Source: Seohaeicola zhoushanensis (GTDB lineage: Bacteria; Pseudomonadota; Alphaproteobacteria; Rhodobacterales; Rhodobacteraceae). Taken from it: 35,600 nucleotides of DNA. Shown here piece by piece: positions 1-9,435 of this stretch (its first letter is position 1; the number at the start of each line of letters is the position of its first letter). The DNA is taken from contig NZ_BNCJ01000031.1 in NCBI RefSeq assembly GCF_014656415.1, positions 1 to 35,600 on the forward strand, in the 5' to 3' direction. Position numbers and translations under genes: made by a program. Under the pieces are notes generated by a model. The model was not told the origin of the DNA and did not search any database. It saw nothing but the letters and a program-made list of their open reading frames with translations.

Positions 1-245
1 ATAGGGCATCCTTCCATTCCTTCGAAAGGATCACACCATCAAACCGTGGGATCAAACAACTAGCGACACTCCGAAAGCGAGACTGAGATTGGCTCTGCTA
101 TCTTGTTGTCCGATGCAATTTGCCTCAGAAACTCCAGCGAGCAACCGCCAAGTCTTGTTCATCCCATCCGAACCTTTCACAATGGGCTTACCCGATCGCG
201 GAAGACAGTTTGAGCGCGGTCAAAAGAGGAGTCGGAGAGACGCAA

Positions 246-725
246 TTGAACGAAGCACCGCCTGATTTTGATTTCCTGCTTGCCCGCACGCAAAGGACTC
301 TTCCGATCGCTCTCTTGCGGGCACGCGAGGCCGTAATGGAGCGATTTCGACCGATGCTGACCCGCCACGGTGTGACGGAACAGCAATGGCGTGTCATGCG
401 CGTCCTGCGTGAAACGGGTGAGGTTGACGCAACCAAGCTGGCGGTGATTGCTTGCGTCCTGGCCCCGTCGTTGTCACGCATCCTCAGCAGCCTGAAAGGC
501 TCGGGTCTTATTCACGTGCGCCATGATCCCGAGGATCGGCGCAGATCCCTGATCAGTATCAGCGAGTCGGGAGAAGCCTTCCTCAAGGAAGTTGCACCGG
601 AAAGTTCCCGCATCTACGCCGAAATCGAGGATCGGATCGGGCTTGAGAATATCGCCAGAATGCTTGACGATATCGAACAGTTGCTCAAGGCGCTGGATCG
701 CAGCGCGGATCAGGCCAATGGCTGA
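246..725 (+). CDS. hpaR: MarR-family regulator, HpaR-like
   Basis: This is a winged-helix regulator of the MarR family. The segment LPIALLRAREAVMERFRPML followed by TEQQWRVMRVL resembles the N-terminus of E. coli HpaR (TIALLQAREAAM, LTEQQWRIVRIL), the repressor of the homoprotocatechuate operon. It continues with the recognition-helix region (LAPSLSRILSSLKGSGLI) and a DxEDRR wing (DPEDRRRSLI). The frame is open from a TTG at 120, but family alignment begins only near residue 50 of that frame. I prefer the in-frame TTG at 246, preceded by GGAGAG, which gives 159 residues. It is convergent with the acyl-CoA ligase gene, 12 bp apart. Two near-identical operators elsewhere in the window (around 10517 and 18261) are its likely targets; no copy was seen upstream of the gene itself. 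Family and pathway link are strong; the start is uncertain. Confidence 0.85.
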   Translation: MNEAPPDFDFLLARTQRTLPIALLRAREAVMERFRPMLTRHGVTEQQWRVMRVLRETGEVDATKLAVIACVLAPSLSRILSSLKGSGLIHVRHDPEDRRRSLISISESGEAFLKEVAPESSRIYAEIEDRIGLENIARMLDDIEQLLKALDRSADQANG

Positions 726-737
726 GGTTTAAGTGTC

Positions 738-2282
738 TCAGTCCAACCCTGCCATCACCTCTTTTTTCAGATCGCTCTTCAGCACCTTGCCTGCCCCCGA
801 CAGCGGCAGCGGTTCGGTTCTCAATGTGAAACCGCGCGGAACTTTGTAGCCAGCAATCTTTTCCCGGCAGGCGGCACGAATGGCATTCAGGTCCAGCTCC
901 GCCCCCGGTTTCGGGACAAGAACCGCATGGACCTGCTCGCCGTAGGTCGGGTCAGGCAGGCCGATGACCGCGCAGGCGGCAATACCGTCCAAGAGAGAGA
1001 GGACATTCTCAACCTCGGCACAATAGACATTCTCTCCTCCGGTGACGATCATGTCCTTGATCCGGTCGACGATGAACACGAACCCGTCTTCGTCCATATA
1101 GGCGGCGTCGCCGGAATGGAGCCAGCCGTTTCTGAGCGCGGCGGCGGTCTCCTCCGGCTTGTTCCAGTATCCCTGCATGACTGTCGGTCCGCGCGCGGTC
1201 AGTTCCCCCACCTCCCCGCGCGGTTGCTCGGAGCCGTTTTCGGCGACGATCCGCAGCTCGATCGACGACACAGCCTGCCCGCATGAGAGCAGCTTGCCTG
1301 CGAACGGGCCGTCCAGCGTGGCATATTTCGCTTGGGTCACCGAGGCAATCGGAGACAGTTCGGTCATGCCCCAAGCCTGGTGCATGCGGATCCCTGGCAT
1401 CAGCTCGAGTGCCTTGCGGATCGTGCGTTCCGGCATTGACGACCCGCCGACAAGGATACGCTTCAGCGCGCTCAGATCCGCCGCTTTGGCGGCCGGGTGA
1501 TCGACCAGCATGCCAAGCATGGTCGGCACCATGGTGGTGTTCGTCACAGCCTCGGCGGCTACGATCCGGCAAAAGGCGTCGACCTCGAAGCGGGGCATGA
1601 AGACATGCTGGCCAGCCAGCATCGTCAGACCGTATGTAGAGCAGGCATCCGAGGTGTGAAAGGCGGGTGCGGCATGAAGGTAGCTGCAGTCGCGCGTGTA
1701 GTGCAACGCCTGCGCGACGTCGAAGGCATTGGTGACCAGGTTGCCATGCGAGAGGATCACACCTTTTGCCGGACCTGTCGTCCCGCCGGTGTAGTAAATG
1801 CCAGCCATGTCCGCGCCTGAGCGGTCCGCAGCGTCCACCGGCGCATGTGCGGCCATGACCGCTTCATAGGACCGTGTTCCAGCCGGAGCCTCACCCTCAC
1901 CCATGAAGATCACCTCGCCGATCTGACCAAGTGCCGTGAGTTTGGGAAGGAAATCGACGAAGTTGTGATCGATGCACAGAACCTGGGGCCGGGAGTCACC
2001 AAGAATGTAGTCGATTTCCGGTGGTGCGAGGCGGATGTTCAGGGGCACGACCGCGCCGCCGGCCCACATGCTGGCGTAGATCACCTCATAGTAGCGGAAT
2101 CCATTCATGGCGAGGACAGCGACGCGATCATCGTTGCCGACACCCATCCCTTGAAACGCACTCGCCAGCCTGGCGACCCGATCCTGTGTCTCGCTCCAAC
2201 TCTGGCGCACGGAGCCGTCGATGAGCGCAGTCTTGCGCGCCTCGACCTGCGCCGCACGCTTCAACCCTTGGGAAATTCGCAT
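738..2282 (-). CDS. AMP-dependent acyl-CoA ligase (class I adenylate-forming)
   Basis: This 514-residue enzyme would activate a carboxylic acid to its CoA thioester through an acyl-adenylate. The phosphate-binding loop YYTGGTTGPAKGV lies at about residues 163-175. It is followed by an MTEL motif, the hinge region WLHSGDAAYMDEDGF, the VDRIKDMIVTGGENV motif, and a C-terminal GKVLK (about 498-502) carrying the adenylation lysine. The length is normal for the family. ATG at 2282 follows a GGAGG site. It is the last gene of the operon that starts with the TRAP transporter and lies 32 bp after the GcvT-family demethylase. The substrate cannot be read from sequence. Context points to an aromatic or phenylalkanoic acid, and medium-chain fatty acids remain possible. 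Confidence 0.9.
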   Translation of the reverse strand: MRISQGLKRAAQVEARKTALIDGSVRQSWSETQDRVARLASAFQGMGVGNDDRVAVLAMNGFRYYEVIYASMWAGGAVVPLNIRLAPPEIDYILGDSRPQVLCIDHNFVDFLPKLTALGQIGEVIFMGEGEAPAGTRSYEAVMAAHAPVDAADRSGADMAGIYYTGGTTGPAKGVILSHGNLVTNAFDVAQALHYTRDCSYLHAAPAFHTSDACSTYGLTMLAGQHVFMPRFEVDAFCRIVAAEAVTNTTMVPTMLGMLVDHPAAKAADLSALKRILVGGSSMPERTIRKALELMPGIRMHQAWGMTELSPIASVTQAKYATLDGPFAGKLLSCGQAVSSIELRIVAENGSEQPRGEVGELTARGPTVMQGYWNKPEETAAALRNGWLHSGDAAYMDEDGFVFIVDRIKDMIVTGGENVYCAEVENVLSLLDGIAACAVIGLPDPTYGEQVHAVLVPKPGAELDLNAIRAACREKIAGYKVPRGFTLRTEPLPLSGAGKVLKSDLKKEVMAGLD

Positions 2283-2314
2283 GATTGGCCTCCTCCCCTT
2301 CGATTACCGCCCGA

Positions 2315-3613
2315 TTAGAGCGGCAATTTGCTCACATCAATGTCGCTGTTGCGGCCTTCGTTAAAGTATGGAAACCGCTCGACCGTCGCGCGAATTTCCT
2401 TGATCGGACCGTCGTAGTCGCCCCAGTGGACGACGACCTCTTCGCCGATGTCGGTCGCGGCGATGTCGATGCAGCCGTGCGACAGGTATTCACGGTAATA
2501 GGGGCTGTAAATCGTGCCCGAGGACCAGCCGATCGCCTTGCCGCCCTTTGTGATATGGTCCGCATGGGCCATCGGCCAGCGCTGCGGCGAATAGGGGAAG
2601 TCGAAGCTCTTGTAGGGCTCGCCGTTGCGCAGGAGCGAGGCGAAGACATCGAGGACGTCGTCATGATTCCACTTCAGCGTCACGGTGCGGCGTTTTGGAT
2701 CTGCAATTTCCGCTGCCAGCGCATCCTGCCCAATGAAGTCGTGGTCAAACTTCGCCATGTTTTCCCAACGGACTTCGACAGGGGTGCGCAAACGCGGGCG
2801 GAGCTCCATCGGATCGACGGAACCGCTGACCTCCCAACGGCGCATGGCGCGGGGCCATTTCGCCTCGGGCAGGGCCGAGATGAAAGTCCAGGTGTGCTGG
2901 GGAAAGCCGCCTTCGACGTGGTTCACAAGGTACGTGCCCCACCCCAGCCGCTCGATACCGAATTCCTTTCCCGCCTCGTAGACGGCGTCATAGACGGCGG
3001 CGGCGTCCTCCATGGGACCGTGCAGTTCGTAGGCAAGGCTGCCGCTCATGCCCAGCCGTGCGATTTCGCAGCGGATCCCTGCGACCGTGATGTCGCGAAA
3101 GCGCAGGAACTTTAGGTCGCGCAGGCTTTCGCCGGTCGCCTTCTCCAGCACATGGAGCGACGTCGGCCCGGCGACCTGGAACAGGTACTTGTCCTGGACC
3201 TTGATCTCGACATCATAGCCGACATTCGTCATCGGCGTCGGGCCGGGAGGTCCGCCGGCCCAGGATTCGAAATGGTCCTCGGCCAGGCGGGACACGATGC
3301 CATGAGCCGTGATCAGCCCGTGATCATCGCATTGTACTGCGTGTTTCATCGCGCCGACCGGAAATTTCTCGAAGCTGTTGATCACGAGGCCTTGCAAGTA
3401 GTCCTTGGCCTGAGGGCCTTTGATCGAGACGGGTCCGGTTCCGGACAGGCCGGCATGGATGTAGCATCCGGTGCGCCAGGACAGCGCCTCCTTGCGCCAA
3501 CCATTGAACGCCCAGGCCCGGACCGTCGGCACGGCAAGTCCCTTGTCGTGCGCATGATACATGACGTGATCGGTGTAGAACGGATGCGCGAGCCGGGCAG
3601 TGATGTTTTCCAA
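2315..3613 (-). CDS. GcvT-family THF-dependent demethylase, LigM-like
   Basis: A 432-residue protein of the glycine-cleavage T-protein fold, resembling tetrahydrofolate-dependent aryl O-demethylases (LigM, DesA), which move a methoxyl methyl group to THF. Visible family segments are WRTGCYIHAGLSG (about 46-58), VAGPTSLHVLEKATGESL (about 147-164), FDHDFIGQDAL and the C-terminal VHWGDYDGP. In my alignment from memory, Tyr228 (in LGWGTYLVNH) falls on the catalytic Tyr247 of Sphingobium LigM, but the LigM Arg122 position is Gly here (SWAGGP). The start is TTG at 3613 with GGAGG 7 bases upstream; no better ATG is in frame. It sits between the thioesterase and the acyl-CoA ligase. I infer demethylation of a methoxylated aromatic acid such as homovanillate. 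Another methyl donor is possible. Confidence 0.8.
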   Translation of the reverse strand: MENITARLAHPFYTDHVMYHAHDKGLAVPTVRAWAFNGWRKEALSWRTGCYIHAGLSGTGPVSIKGPQAKDYLQGLVINSFEKFPVGAMKHAVQCDDHGLITAHGIVSRLAEDHFESWAGGPPGPTPMTNVGYDVEIKVQDKYLFQVAGPTSLHVLEKATGESLRDLKFLRFRDITVAGIRCEIARLGMSGSLAYELHGPMEDAAAVYDAVYEAGKEFGIERLGWGTYLVNHVEGGFPQHTWTFISALPEAKWPRAMRRWEVSGSVDPMELRPRLRTPVEVRWENMAKFDHDFIGQDALAAEIADPKRRTVTLKWNHDDVLDVFASLLRNGEPYKSFDFPYSPQRWPMAHADHITKGGKAIGWSSGTIYSPYYREYLSHGCIDIAATDIGEEVVVHWGDYDGPIKEIRATVERFPYFNEGRNSDIDVSKLPL

Positions 3614-3680
3614 TGGTTTTCCTCCAAGTGATACGCTGGTCCGCTAAGCGATGCCGGTCCAGCGGACAGTTATTTCTGCG

Positions 3681-4145
3681 TCAGGTTTCGATAATGGCCA
3701 GCGACGAGGTCGCTGTGGCGACGACACGGCCTTGCGCATCTGCAAGTTCGGCCGCGGCAAAAGCGATTCGCCGCCCGATCTTGTCCACCTTGGCGACAGC
3801 CGTGAATGCCCCGGGCAAACCGCTCCGCATCATGTTGACAGTCAGGCTGACCGTTGAACAGATCGTGCCCTTGTCGAGCAGCGTCATGACCGAAAGTGCC
3901 ATTGCACTGTCGATCATATTGGCGAATGTGCCGCCGCCGACTACGCCGTTGCCTTGGACATTCCCTGCCCCGGCGGTGAAGGTCACCCGCACCCGGCCTT
4001 TTGTTGCCTCATTGACGACCGTGCCGAGCGTCGCGAGGGACGGATTGTCCGGGATCGTGAAATCTGAATCGCCGTCGACCATACCCTTGGCCAGGCGGGC
4101 ACGCGTCATATCCGTGTTGATCGGAGCTTCTGAACCAACGGTCAT
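3681..4145 (-). CDS. PaaI-type hotdog-fold thioesterase
   Basis: A 154-residue single hotdog-domain protein. The segment GNGVVGGGTFANMIDSAM matches the PaaI/4HBT catalytic helix pattern, in which a glycine-rich turn precedes an acidic residue (Asp in MIDSAM). The rest forms the expected beta-sheet (VSLTVNMMRSG, IAFAAAELAD). The frame is open further upstream, but ATG at 4145 overlaps the stop of the oxidoreductase gene as ATGA, which indicates translational coupling and fixes the start. PaaI enzymes hydrolyse aryl-acyl-CoA, typically phenylacetyl-CoA and its hydroxylated forms. Next to an arylpyruvate:ferredoxin oxidoreductase that makes aryl-acetyl-CoA, it would release the free arylacetate for ring cleavage. 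The family is clear; the substrate is inferred. Confidence 0.85.
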   Translation of the reverse strand: MTVGSEAPINTDMTRARLAKGMVDGDSDFTIPDNPSLATLGTVVNEATKGRVRVTFTAGAGNVQGNGVVGGGTFANMIDSAMALSVMTLLDKGTICSTVSLTVNMMRSGLPGAFTAVAKVDKIGRRIAFAAAELADAQGRVVATATSSLAIIET

Positions 4146-7100
4146 TTCGCGGCCTCCATCAGGATTTCGACTTCGGCCTTTACCTTCTCGGCGGCGGCGT
4201 CTTTCACCGGGCCATAGCCGCGGATTTCCATCGGCGCTGCAAGGATTTGCGCCCAATGATCCTGATCGGCCCCGGCGCCGGGATACCGGTCGATGACCGC
4301 ATCGAACCACGCGATAAGGTCGCGTTCCAGCCGTCGGTCCTGCGTATATCCGAAAGGGTCGAGGGGCGTGCCGCGCAGGCTCCGGACCGCCTTCAAGACG
4401 GCGAACAGGGGATCGGTCCAGGGCCCGAACTGCCGTTTGAGCGGCCGGCCACGTGCGTCCTTGCCTTTGCTCAGAGCAGGTGGTGCAAGATGATAATGCA
4501 GTGTGAAGTCGCCGTCGAAATCCCGCGCGAGGCGGGCTTTGAATTCCGGCGACCGGTGCAGGCGAGCAACTTCGTATTCGTCCTTGTAGGACATGAGCTT
4601 GAACAGCGATTTGGCCGCCGCGATCCGGTGCGCTTCGGGTGCGCCCCTGGCCTCAAGGATGGCGAGGGTGTCGCGATAACGGCGTGCCCAGGCCTTGCTT
4701 TGATAGTCTTCGAGGAACTCGCTCCGCCGCTCGATCACATGGGTGGGCGTCTCGGGTACGGCGTCGCTTTGAACCGGCTGAGGGGTCAGCGCCCCGGGAC
4801 GCGCGGCGAGAACGCGACCGATGCCGAAGGCCCGGATGTTTTGCGCCTTCGCGACGCCGTTCAGTTCGATCGCCCGCATCAGGGCGGCTTCCGACACCGG
4901 GACCATTCCGCTTTGCCAGGCAAACCCCAGCATGATGACATTGGCAAAAACCGCGTCGCCCAGCAGACGTTCAGCCGCCTCGCCCGCATCGAAGGCCGCG
5001 AGGTTCTCGGCGCCGACAGCGGTCGCGATCGCAGACTGACGCCGTTCGATCGACAGCTGTGCATCTCGGTTCAGCACCAGATCCCCGGTCGGCATGCTGG
5101 CGAGGTTCAGCGCGATCCTGGTTCCGGGTCGATACAGAACCGAGGCGCGGGGCGATGCCGAGACCACGGCATCGCAGGCGATCACCGCGTCGGCGCTGGC
5201 CTCGGCGATGCGTACCTGATTAATGTCGGCGGGTGTGCGACCGATACGCACGAAACTCAGGACCGGGCCGAATTTCTGCGCAAAGCCGGTAAAGTCGAGA
5301 ACGCTCGAGCCTTTACCTTCCAGATGCGCGGCCATGGTGACCAAGGCACCCACAGTGATGACCCCTGTCCCGCCGACGCCGGTGACCAGAAGATCGAAGG
5401 GTTCGTTCAGCGCGCTGGCAACCGGCTGTTCAAGTTCGACAAGCAGGGCGTCTAGGTCGAAGTCCGCCGCCTGCCCCTTGCGCCGTGTCGCGCCTTCAAG
5501 TGTCACAAAGCTGGGGCAGAAACCGTCTATGCAGGAAAAGTCCTTGTTGCAGGAAGACTGGTTGATGCGCCGCTTGCGGCCAAATTCTGTTTCAACCGGT
5601 TGGACCGACAGGCAGTTCGACGCGACGGAGCAATCGCCGCATCCCTCGCAGACCAGTTCGTTGATCACGACAACGCGGTTCGGATCCTCCATCGTGGCGC
5701 GCTTTCGCCGCCGCCGTTTCTCGGCCGCACAGGTCTGTTCGTAGATCAGCATGGACACGCCCGGCACGGTGCGCAACTCGCGCTGCACAGCATCGAGATC
5801 GCGGCGATGATGCACCGTGGCGCCCGACGGAAGATCATTGGGGGCGAACTTCTCGGGCTGATCTGACACCAAGGCGATGCGGCTGACGCCTTCCGCGCGG
5901 CTCACATGGGCGATAGCCTGCGGGCTGATCTGCCCGTCGACGGGCTGGCCGCCGGTCATGGCTACTGCGTCGTTGTAAAGCACCTTGTAGGTGATGTTCA
6001 CCCCTGCGGCGATCGCCTGCCGGATGGCCATCGACCCGGAGTGATGCCACGTCCCCTCGCCGAGGTTCTGGAAGGTGTGGCCGTTTCCGGTGAACGGCGC
6101 GACGCCGGCCCAGTTCGCCCCTTCTGCTCCCATAAAGATGACAGAGGTCGTGTCGCGGCCCATCCAGCTGGCCATGAAATGGCAGCCGATCCCGGACATC
6201 GCCTGACTGCCCTCCGGCACACGGGTCGAGGTGTTGTGGGGGCAGCCCGAGCAGAAATAGGGGGTTCGGGTGGCACCGGGAATCTGGATCACCGGCGGTG
6301 CGTTTCGTAACAGTCCTGCCCCGCGGGCAGCGAAGCCTTCGCCCGGAAACATGCGATCCAGACGATCGGCGATGCGGTTCACCAGAAGGGTTGGTGACAG
6401 CTCTCCGGTCCAGGGTATCAGAGGTGCGCCGGTTTCGTCTGTCTTGCCCGCGATCATGGGCCGCTTCGGATCGTCATAGAGATAGTCGCGTAATTGCGTC
6501 TCGATCAGGCCGCGCTTTTCTTCAACGACCAGGATCTCCTCAACACCCGCACAGAAAGCGGTGATGTCGCGACGGGCCAACGGATAGACCAGCCCCACCT
6601 TGTAGATGTCGATGCCAAGCCGGGCGCAGGCTGGCTCGTCGATCCCGAGCAGCCGCAACGCTTCCATCAGGTCCTGATGTGCCTTGCCAGAGGTGACGAT
6701 ACCTAGCCGACGCCGCGCAACACCATAGATGGCGCGATCGATCGGATTGGCATTCACGAAGGCCTCGACCGCGCGCAGTTTGTCGGCCAGCCGGGTCTCG
6801 ATCTGCGGACTGGGCAGATCCTGCCAGCGGTAATGCAGACCACCCGGCGGGGCGTCGAACGGCGGCAGAACAAAGGCGCGTTCGGGTGGCAGATCCACGG
6901 ACTGCGCCGCCTCGACCATCTCGGCGATGGCCTTGAACCCGACCCAAGTGCCCGAATAGCGCGACAGGGCGTAACCATAGGCACCGAAGCTCAGGTATTC
7001 CGCCAGTGTCGACGGGCTGAGAACCGGCATGAACCACGCCATGAAAGCGGTATCGGACTGATGCGGCATCGAGGACGAGACACATCCGTGATCGTCGCCC

Positions 7101-7573
7101 GCCACGACCAGCACGCCCCCATGCGGCGACGAGCCGTAGGCATTGCCATGTTTCAGAGCGTCGCCTGACCGGTCGACACCGGGTCCCTTGCCGTACCACA
7201 TGCCGAAGACGCCATCGACCTGCGCCGTCGCGTGCGTTTCCGCCTGCTGCGTGCCCAGAAGGACGGTCGCGCCCATCTCCTCGTTCACCGCGGGGAGGAA
7301 CCGGATCCGGTGTTCAGCCAGTTGATCGCTTGCACGGTCCAATTCCATGTCGAAGGCCCCTAGGGGCGAGCCACGGTACCCCGAGACGAACCCGCCGGTC
7401 CTTAGCCCGGCTGCCGCGTCGCGGCGGGCCTGGTCGATCAGGATCCGCGTCAACGCTTGCACCCCGGTCAGAAAGACACGACCATCGGTTCGGGCGTATC
7501 TGTCCGCCAATGAATAGGCGGCCACCTCGTGCCGCCCCGGCAAAGTGTGCGGGGTTCGGGCGTCGTCAAGCAT
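4142..7573 (-). CDS. Indolepyruvate ferredoxin oxidoreductase, fused alpha/beta
   Basis: A 1143-residue fusion of the IorA and IorB functions that oxidatively decarboxylates arylpyruvates to aryl-acetyl-CoA with ferredoxin as acceptor. In order are a pyrimidine-binding/transferase part (about 25-420); a thiamine diphosphate part with FCSGCPHNTS (440-449), GIGCHF and YNDAVAMTGGQ (533-543); a cysteine cluster (Cys642, 645, 648, 654, 675, 681, 686) that fits iron-sulfur binding; and the gamma-type domain starting at LLVTGVGGTGV. Length is normal for fused proteobacterial forms. The gene starts 18 bp after dctM and overlaps the thioesterase start. Likely substrates in this context are 4-hydroxyphenylpyruvate or methoxylated analogues, giving arylacetates that feed the hpa pathway. 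The family is certain; the physiological substrate is inferred. Confidence 0.93.
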   Translation of the reverse strand: MLDDARTPHTLPGRHEVAAYSLADRYARTDGRVFLTGVQALTRILIDQARRDAAAGLRTGGFVSGYRGSPLGAFDMELDRASDQLAEHRIRFLPAVNEEMGATVLLGTQQAETHATAQVDGVFGMWYGKGPGVDRSGDALKHGNAYGSSPHGGVLVVAGDDHGCVSSSMPHQSDTAFMAWFMPVLSPSTLAEYLSFGAYGYALSRYSGTWVGFKAIAEMVEAAQSVDLPPERAFVLPPFDAPPGGLHYRWQDLPSPQIETRLADKLRAVEAFVNANPIDRAIYGVARRRLGIVTSGKAHQDLMEALRLLGIDEPACARLGIDIYKVGLVYPLARRDITAFCAGVEEILVVEEKRGLIETQLRDYLYDDPKRPMIAGKTDETGAPLIPWTGELSPTLLVNRIADRLDRMFPGEGFAARGAGLLRNAPPVIQIPGATRTPYFCSGCPHNTSTRVPEGSQAMSGIGCHFMASWMGRDTTSVIFMGAEGANWAGVAPFTGNGHTFQNLGEGTWHHSGSMAIRQAIAAGVNITYKVLYNDAVAMTGGQPVDGQISPQAIAHVSRAEGVSRIALVSDQPEKFAPNDLPSGATVHHRRDLDAVQRELRTVPGVSMLIYEQTCAAEKRRRRKRATMEDPNRVVVINELVCEGCGDCSVASNCLSVQPVETEFGRKRRINQSSCNKDFSCIDGFCPSFVTLEGATRRKGQAADFDLDALLVELEQPVASALNEPFDLLVTGVGGTGVITVGALVTMAAHLEGKGSSVLDFTGFAQKFGPVLSFVRIGRTPADINQVRIAEASADAVIACDAVVSASPRASVLYRPGTRIALNLASMPTGDLVLNRDAQLSIERRQSAIATAVGAENLAAFDAGEAAERLLGDAVFANVIMLGFAWQSGMVPVSEAALMRAIELNGVAKAQNIRAFGIGRVLAARPGALTPQPVQSDAVPETPTHVIERRSEFLEDYQSKAWARRYRDTLAILEARGAPEAHRIAAAKSLFKLMSYKDEYEVARLHRSPEFKARLARDFDGDFTLHYHLAPPALSKGKDARGRPLKRQFGPWTDPLFAVLKAVRSLRGTPLDPFGYTQDRRLERDLIAWFDAVIDRYPGAGADQDHWAQILAAPMEIRGYGPVKDAAAEKVKAEVEILMEAAK

Positions 7574-7591
7574 GGCGGTCTCCGTCAGTGT

Positions 7592-8902
7592 TCATCGAGC
7601 CACCAGCATCAGGCTCAAGCCGGGGATGAGGACGATCAGCAGAAGCCTGGCGATATCGGCCACCCAGAACGGCGTCACGCCCCGAAAGATCTCGGCTGTC
7701 GGAACGTCCCGCACGATACCTTTCAGGACGAAAACATTCATTCCCACCGGCGGTGTGATAAGGCTGATTTCGGTCACCACAACGACCACGATGCCGAACC
7801 ACACAAGGTCGAAGCCCAGCTCCGCCACCAGCGGATAAAACACCGGAACGGTGAGCAGCATCATGGACAGGCTTTCGAAAACGCAGCCCAGGATCAAGTA
7901 GACCCCCACGATCAGAAAGATCACACCCATGGCCGGAAAGTCTGCGGCCTTGATCATCGCCAGCAACTGGTCGGCCATGCCGACATAGTTGATGTAGTTC
8001 GAGAAAATCCAGGCACCGATCAGCACCGCGAAAAGCGACGCACTGGTTCTCGCGGTCTCAAACAGCGCGGTCTTCAACAGTCGGAACGTCAGCCGACGAC
8101 GGACAAGCGCAATCAGGAACGTGCCCGCCGCACCGATCCCCGCCGCCTCGGTCGGGGAGAAGGTCAGGTTGAGCGGGGCAAAGTCGAACACGCCGTAGAG
8201 GCCGCCGATCACGGCCACGAAGAGCAGCAGCACGGTCCATACTCCGGTGAGTGCGCGAAGCCGCTCGCCCCAGGTTGATCTGGGACCCGCCGGGCCTGCC
8301 GCAGGGTCACGCCAGACCACGAAACGAACCGCAGCCATATAGAAAAGGATGCCCATCAGGCCAGGAATGACTCCTGCCAGGAAAAGCGAAGCGATGCTGG
8401 TTTCCGTCAGGATTCCGAAGATGATCAGGGCGACACTTGGCGGGATCAGGATGCCCAGTGTGCCACCGGCGGCGATGGATGCCGTGGAGAGACGGTCGGA
8501 ATAACGGTGCCGCCGCATTTCCGGTATTGCGACACGCGACATGGTCGCAGCTGTCGCAAGTGAGGATCCCGAAAGCGCCGCGAAGATCCCACAGGCCAAG
8601 ATCGTGGCAAGCGCGAGCCCGCCGCGCAAATGGCCAAGCGTCGCGTGACTGACCCGGTAGATCTCGGTCGACATCCCGCTCTGGTTCACGAACATGCCCA
8701 TGAGGATGAACAGCGGGATCACAGTCAGCCCGTAGTCCTGGGCGGTGTCCGCGATGATACGGCTGGCCAGTGACAGCGACGCAGTCATGTTGGTTTCGGC
8801 CGCATAGCCGGCTACGCCGACGATGCCCATGGCGAACGCAATGGGGGTGCGCAAGAATACAAGCACCAGCACGGCGCTGAACCCGATCAGTGCTTCGATC
8901 AT
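7592..8902 (-). CDS. dctM: TRAP transporter large permease (DctM family)
   Basis: A 436-residue, very hydrophobic inner-membrane protein with about a dozen transmembrane segments. It begins MIEALIGFSAVLVLVFLRTP, the usual DctM start, and contains the conserved GGTLGILIPPSVALIIFG loop. It couples sodium entry to release of solute delivered by the periplasmic binding protein. Its ATG overlaps the dctQ stop by 4 bp, so the three TRAP genes are translationally coupled. The position directly upstream of the arylpyruvate oxidoreductase suggests import of an aromatic or oxo acid. TRAP systems carry carboxylates in general, so the ligand cannot be fixed from the permease. Confidence 0.95.
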   Translation of the reverse strand: MIEALIGFSAVLVLVFLRTPIAFAMGIVGVAGYAAETNMTASLSLASRIIADTAQDYGLTVIPLFILMGMFVNQSGMSTEIYRVSHATLGHLRGGLALATILACGIFAALSGSSLATAATMSRVAIPEMRRHRYSDRLSTASIAAGGTLGILIPPSVALIIFGILTETSIASLFLAGVIPGLMGILFYMAAVRFVVWRDPAAGPAGPRSTWGERLRALTGVWTVLLLFVAVIGGLYGVFDFAPLNLTFSPTEAAGIGAAGTFLIALVRRRLTFRLLKTALFETARTSASLFAVLIGAWIFSNYINYVGMADQLLAMIKAADFPAMGVIFLIVGVYLILGCVFESLSMMLLTVPVFYPLVAELGFDLVWFGIVVVVVTEISLITPPVGMNVFVLKGIVRDVPTAEIFRGVTPFWVADIARLLLIVLIPGLSLMLVAR

Positions 8903-9435
8903 GATTGTGCGCCGCCCGCGCCGTCATTCAGAGCCACTGCGCCGTCGGGCCCGTCGATCAACAGGACGAGGCCGCGCAAGATCAGCAGCGCTGCGCTAGC
9001 TGCGACACCCGCCGCGATCAGGTAAAGGATCCAGAAAACGGGAATCTGCAGGAAAAGTGTCGTTTCGTTGTACGACATCGACCGCTGCGCATGATGAACG
9101 AGCACGACTGCCGGCCACGTCAGTGCGACACCGACGCCGGTCGAGATCACCGCGTCGCGTAAACTGCGTATCCGCTCCGGAAAGAGAAAGTCGAAGAGAT
9201 CGACACTGACGTGCCCGTCGCGCAGAGAAATTGACGGCATCGCCAGAAAGACGGACGTCGCCAACAGGATCTGAGTCACCTCCGCCCCGCCGTAGACTGG
9301 CGCCGAAAACAGGCTGCGTGTTGTGACGTCGGTGAGCGTAAGCAGCATCATAGCGAACAGTGACAGGGCGGAGACGAGCATGGCGCCCGTCTCCGCGAAA
9401 CCAGCCAGGGAGAGGACCGGCTTCAGGACCTTCAT
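8899..9435 (-). CDS. dctQ: TRAP transporter small permease (DctQ family)
   Basis: A 178-residue membrane protein with four predicted hydrophobic segments. The segment LTDVTTRSLFSAPVYGGAEV matches the DctQ pattern of a first-helix DVxxRxxF followed by GxxE. It forms the membrane complex with DctM. Its start overlaps the stop of dctP (ATGA near 9432-9435) and its end overlaps dctM, giving the standard dctP-dctQ-dctM order. The hydrophilic tail is short and rich in Gly and Asp. Confidence 0.93.
   Translation of the reverse strand: MKVLKPVLSLAGFAETGAMLVSALSLFAMMLLTLTDVTTRSLFSAPVYGGAEVTQILLATSVFLAMPSISLRDGHVSVDLFDFLFPERIRSLRDAVISTGVGVALTWPAVVLVHHAQRSMSYNETTLFLQIPVFWILYLIAAGVAASAALLILRGLVLLIDGPDGAVALNDGAGGAQS

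Noticed and set aside
719-743. Hairpin GGCTGAG / CTCAGTC between the convergent hpaR and acyl-CoA ligase genes
   Set aside because: A short stem with a 10-base loop and no T-run on either strand; too weak to call a terminator.
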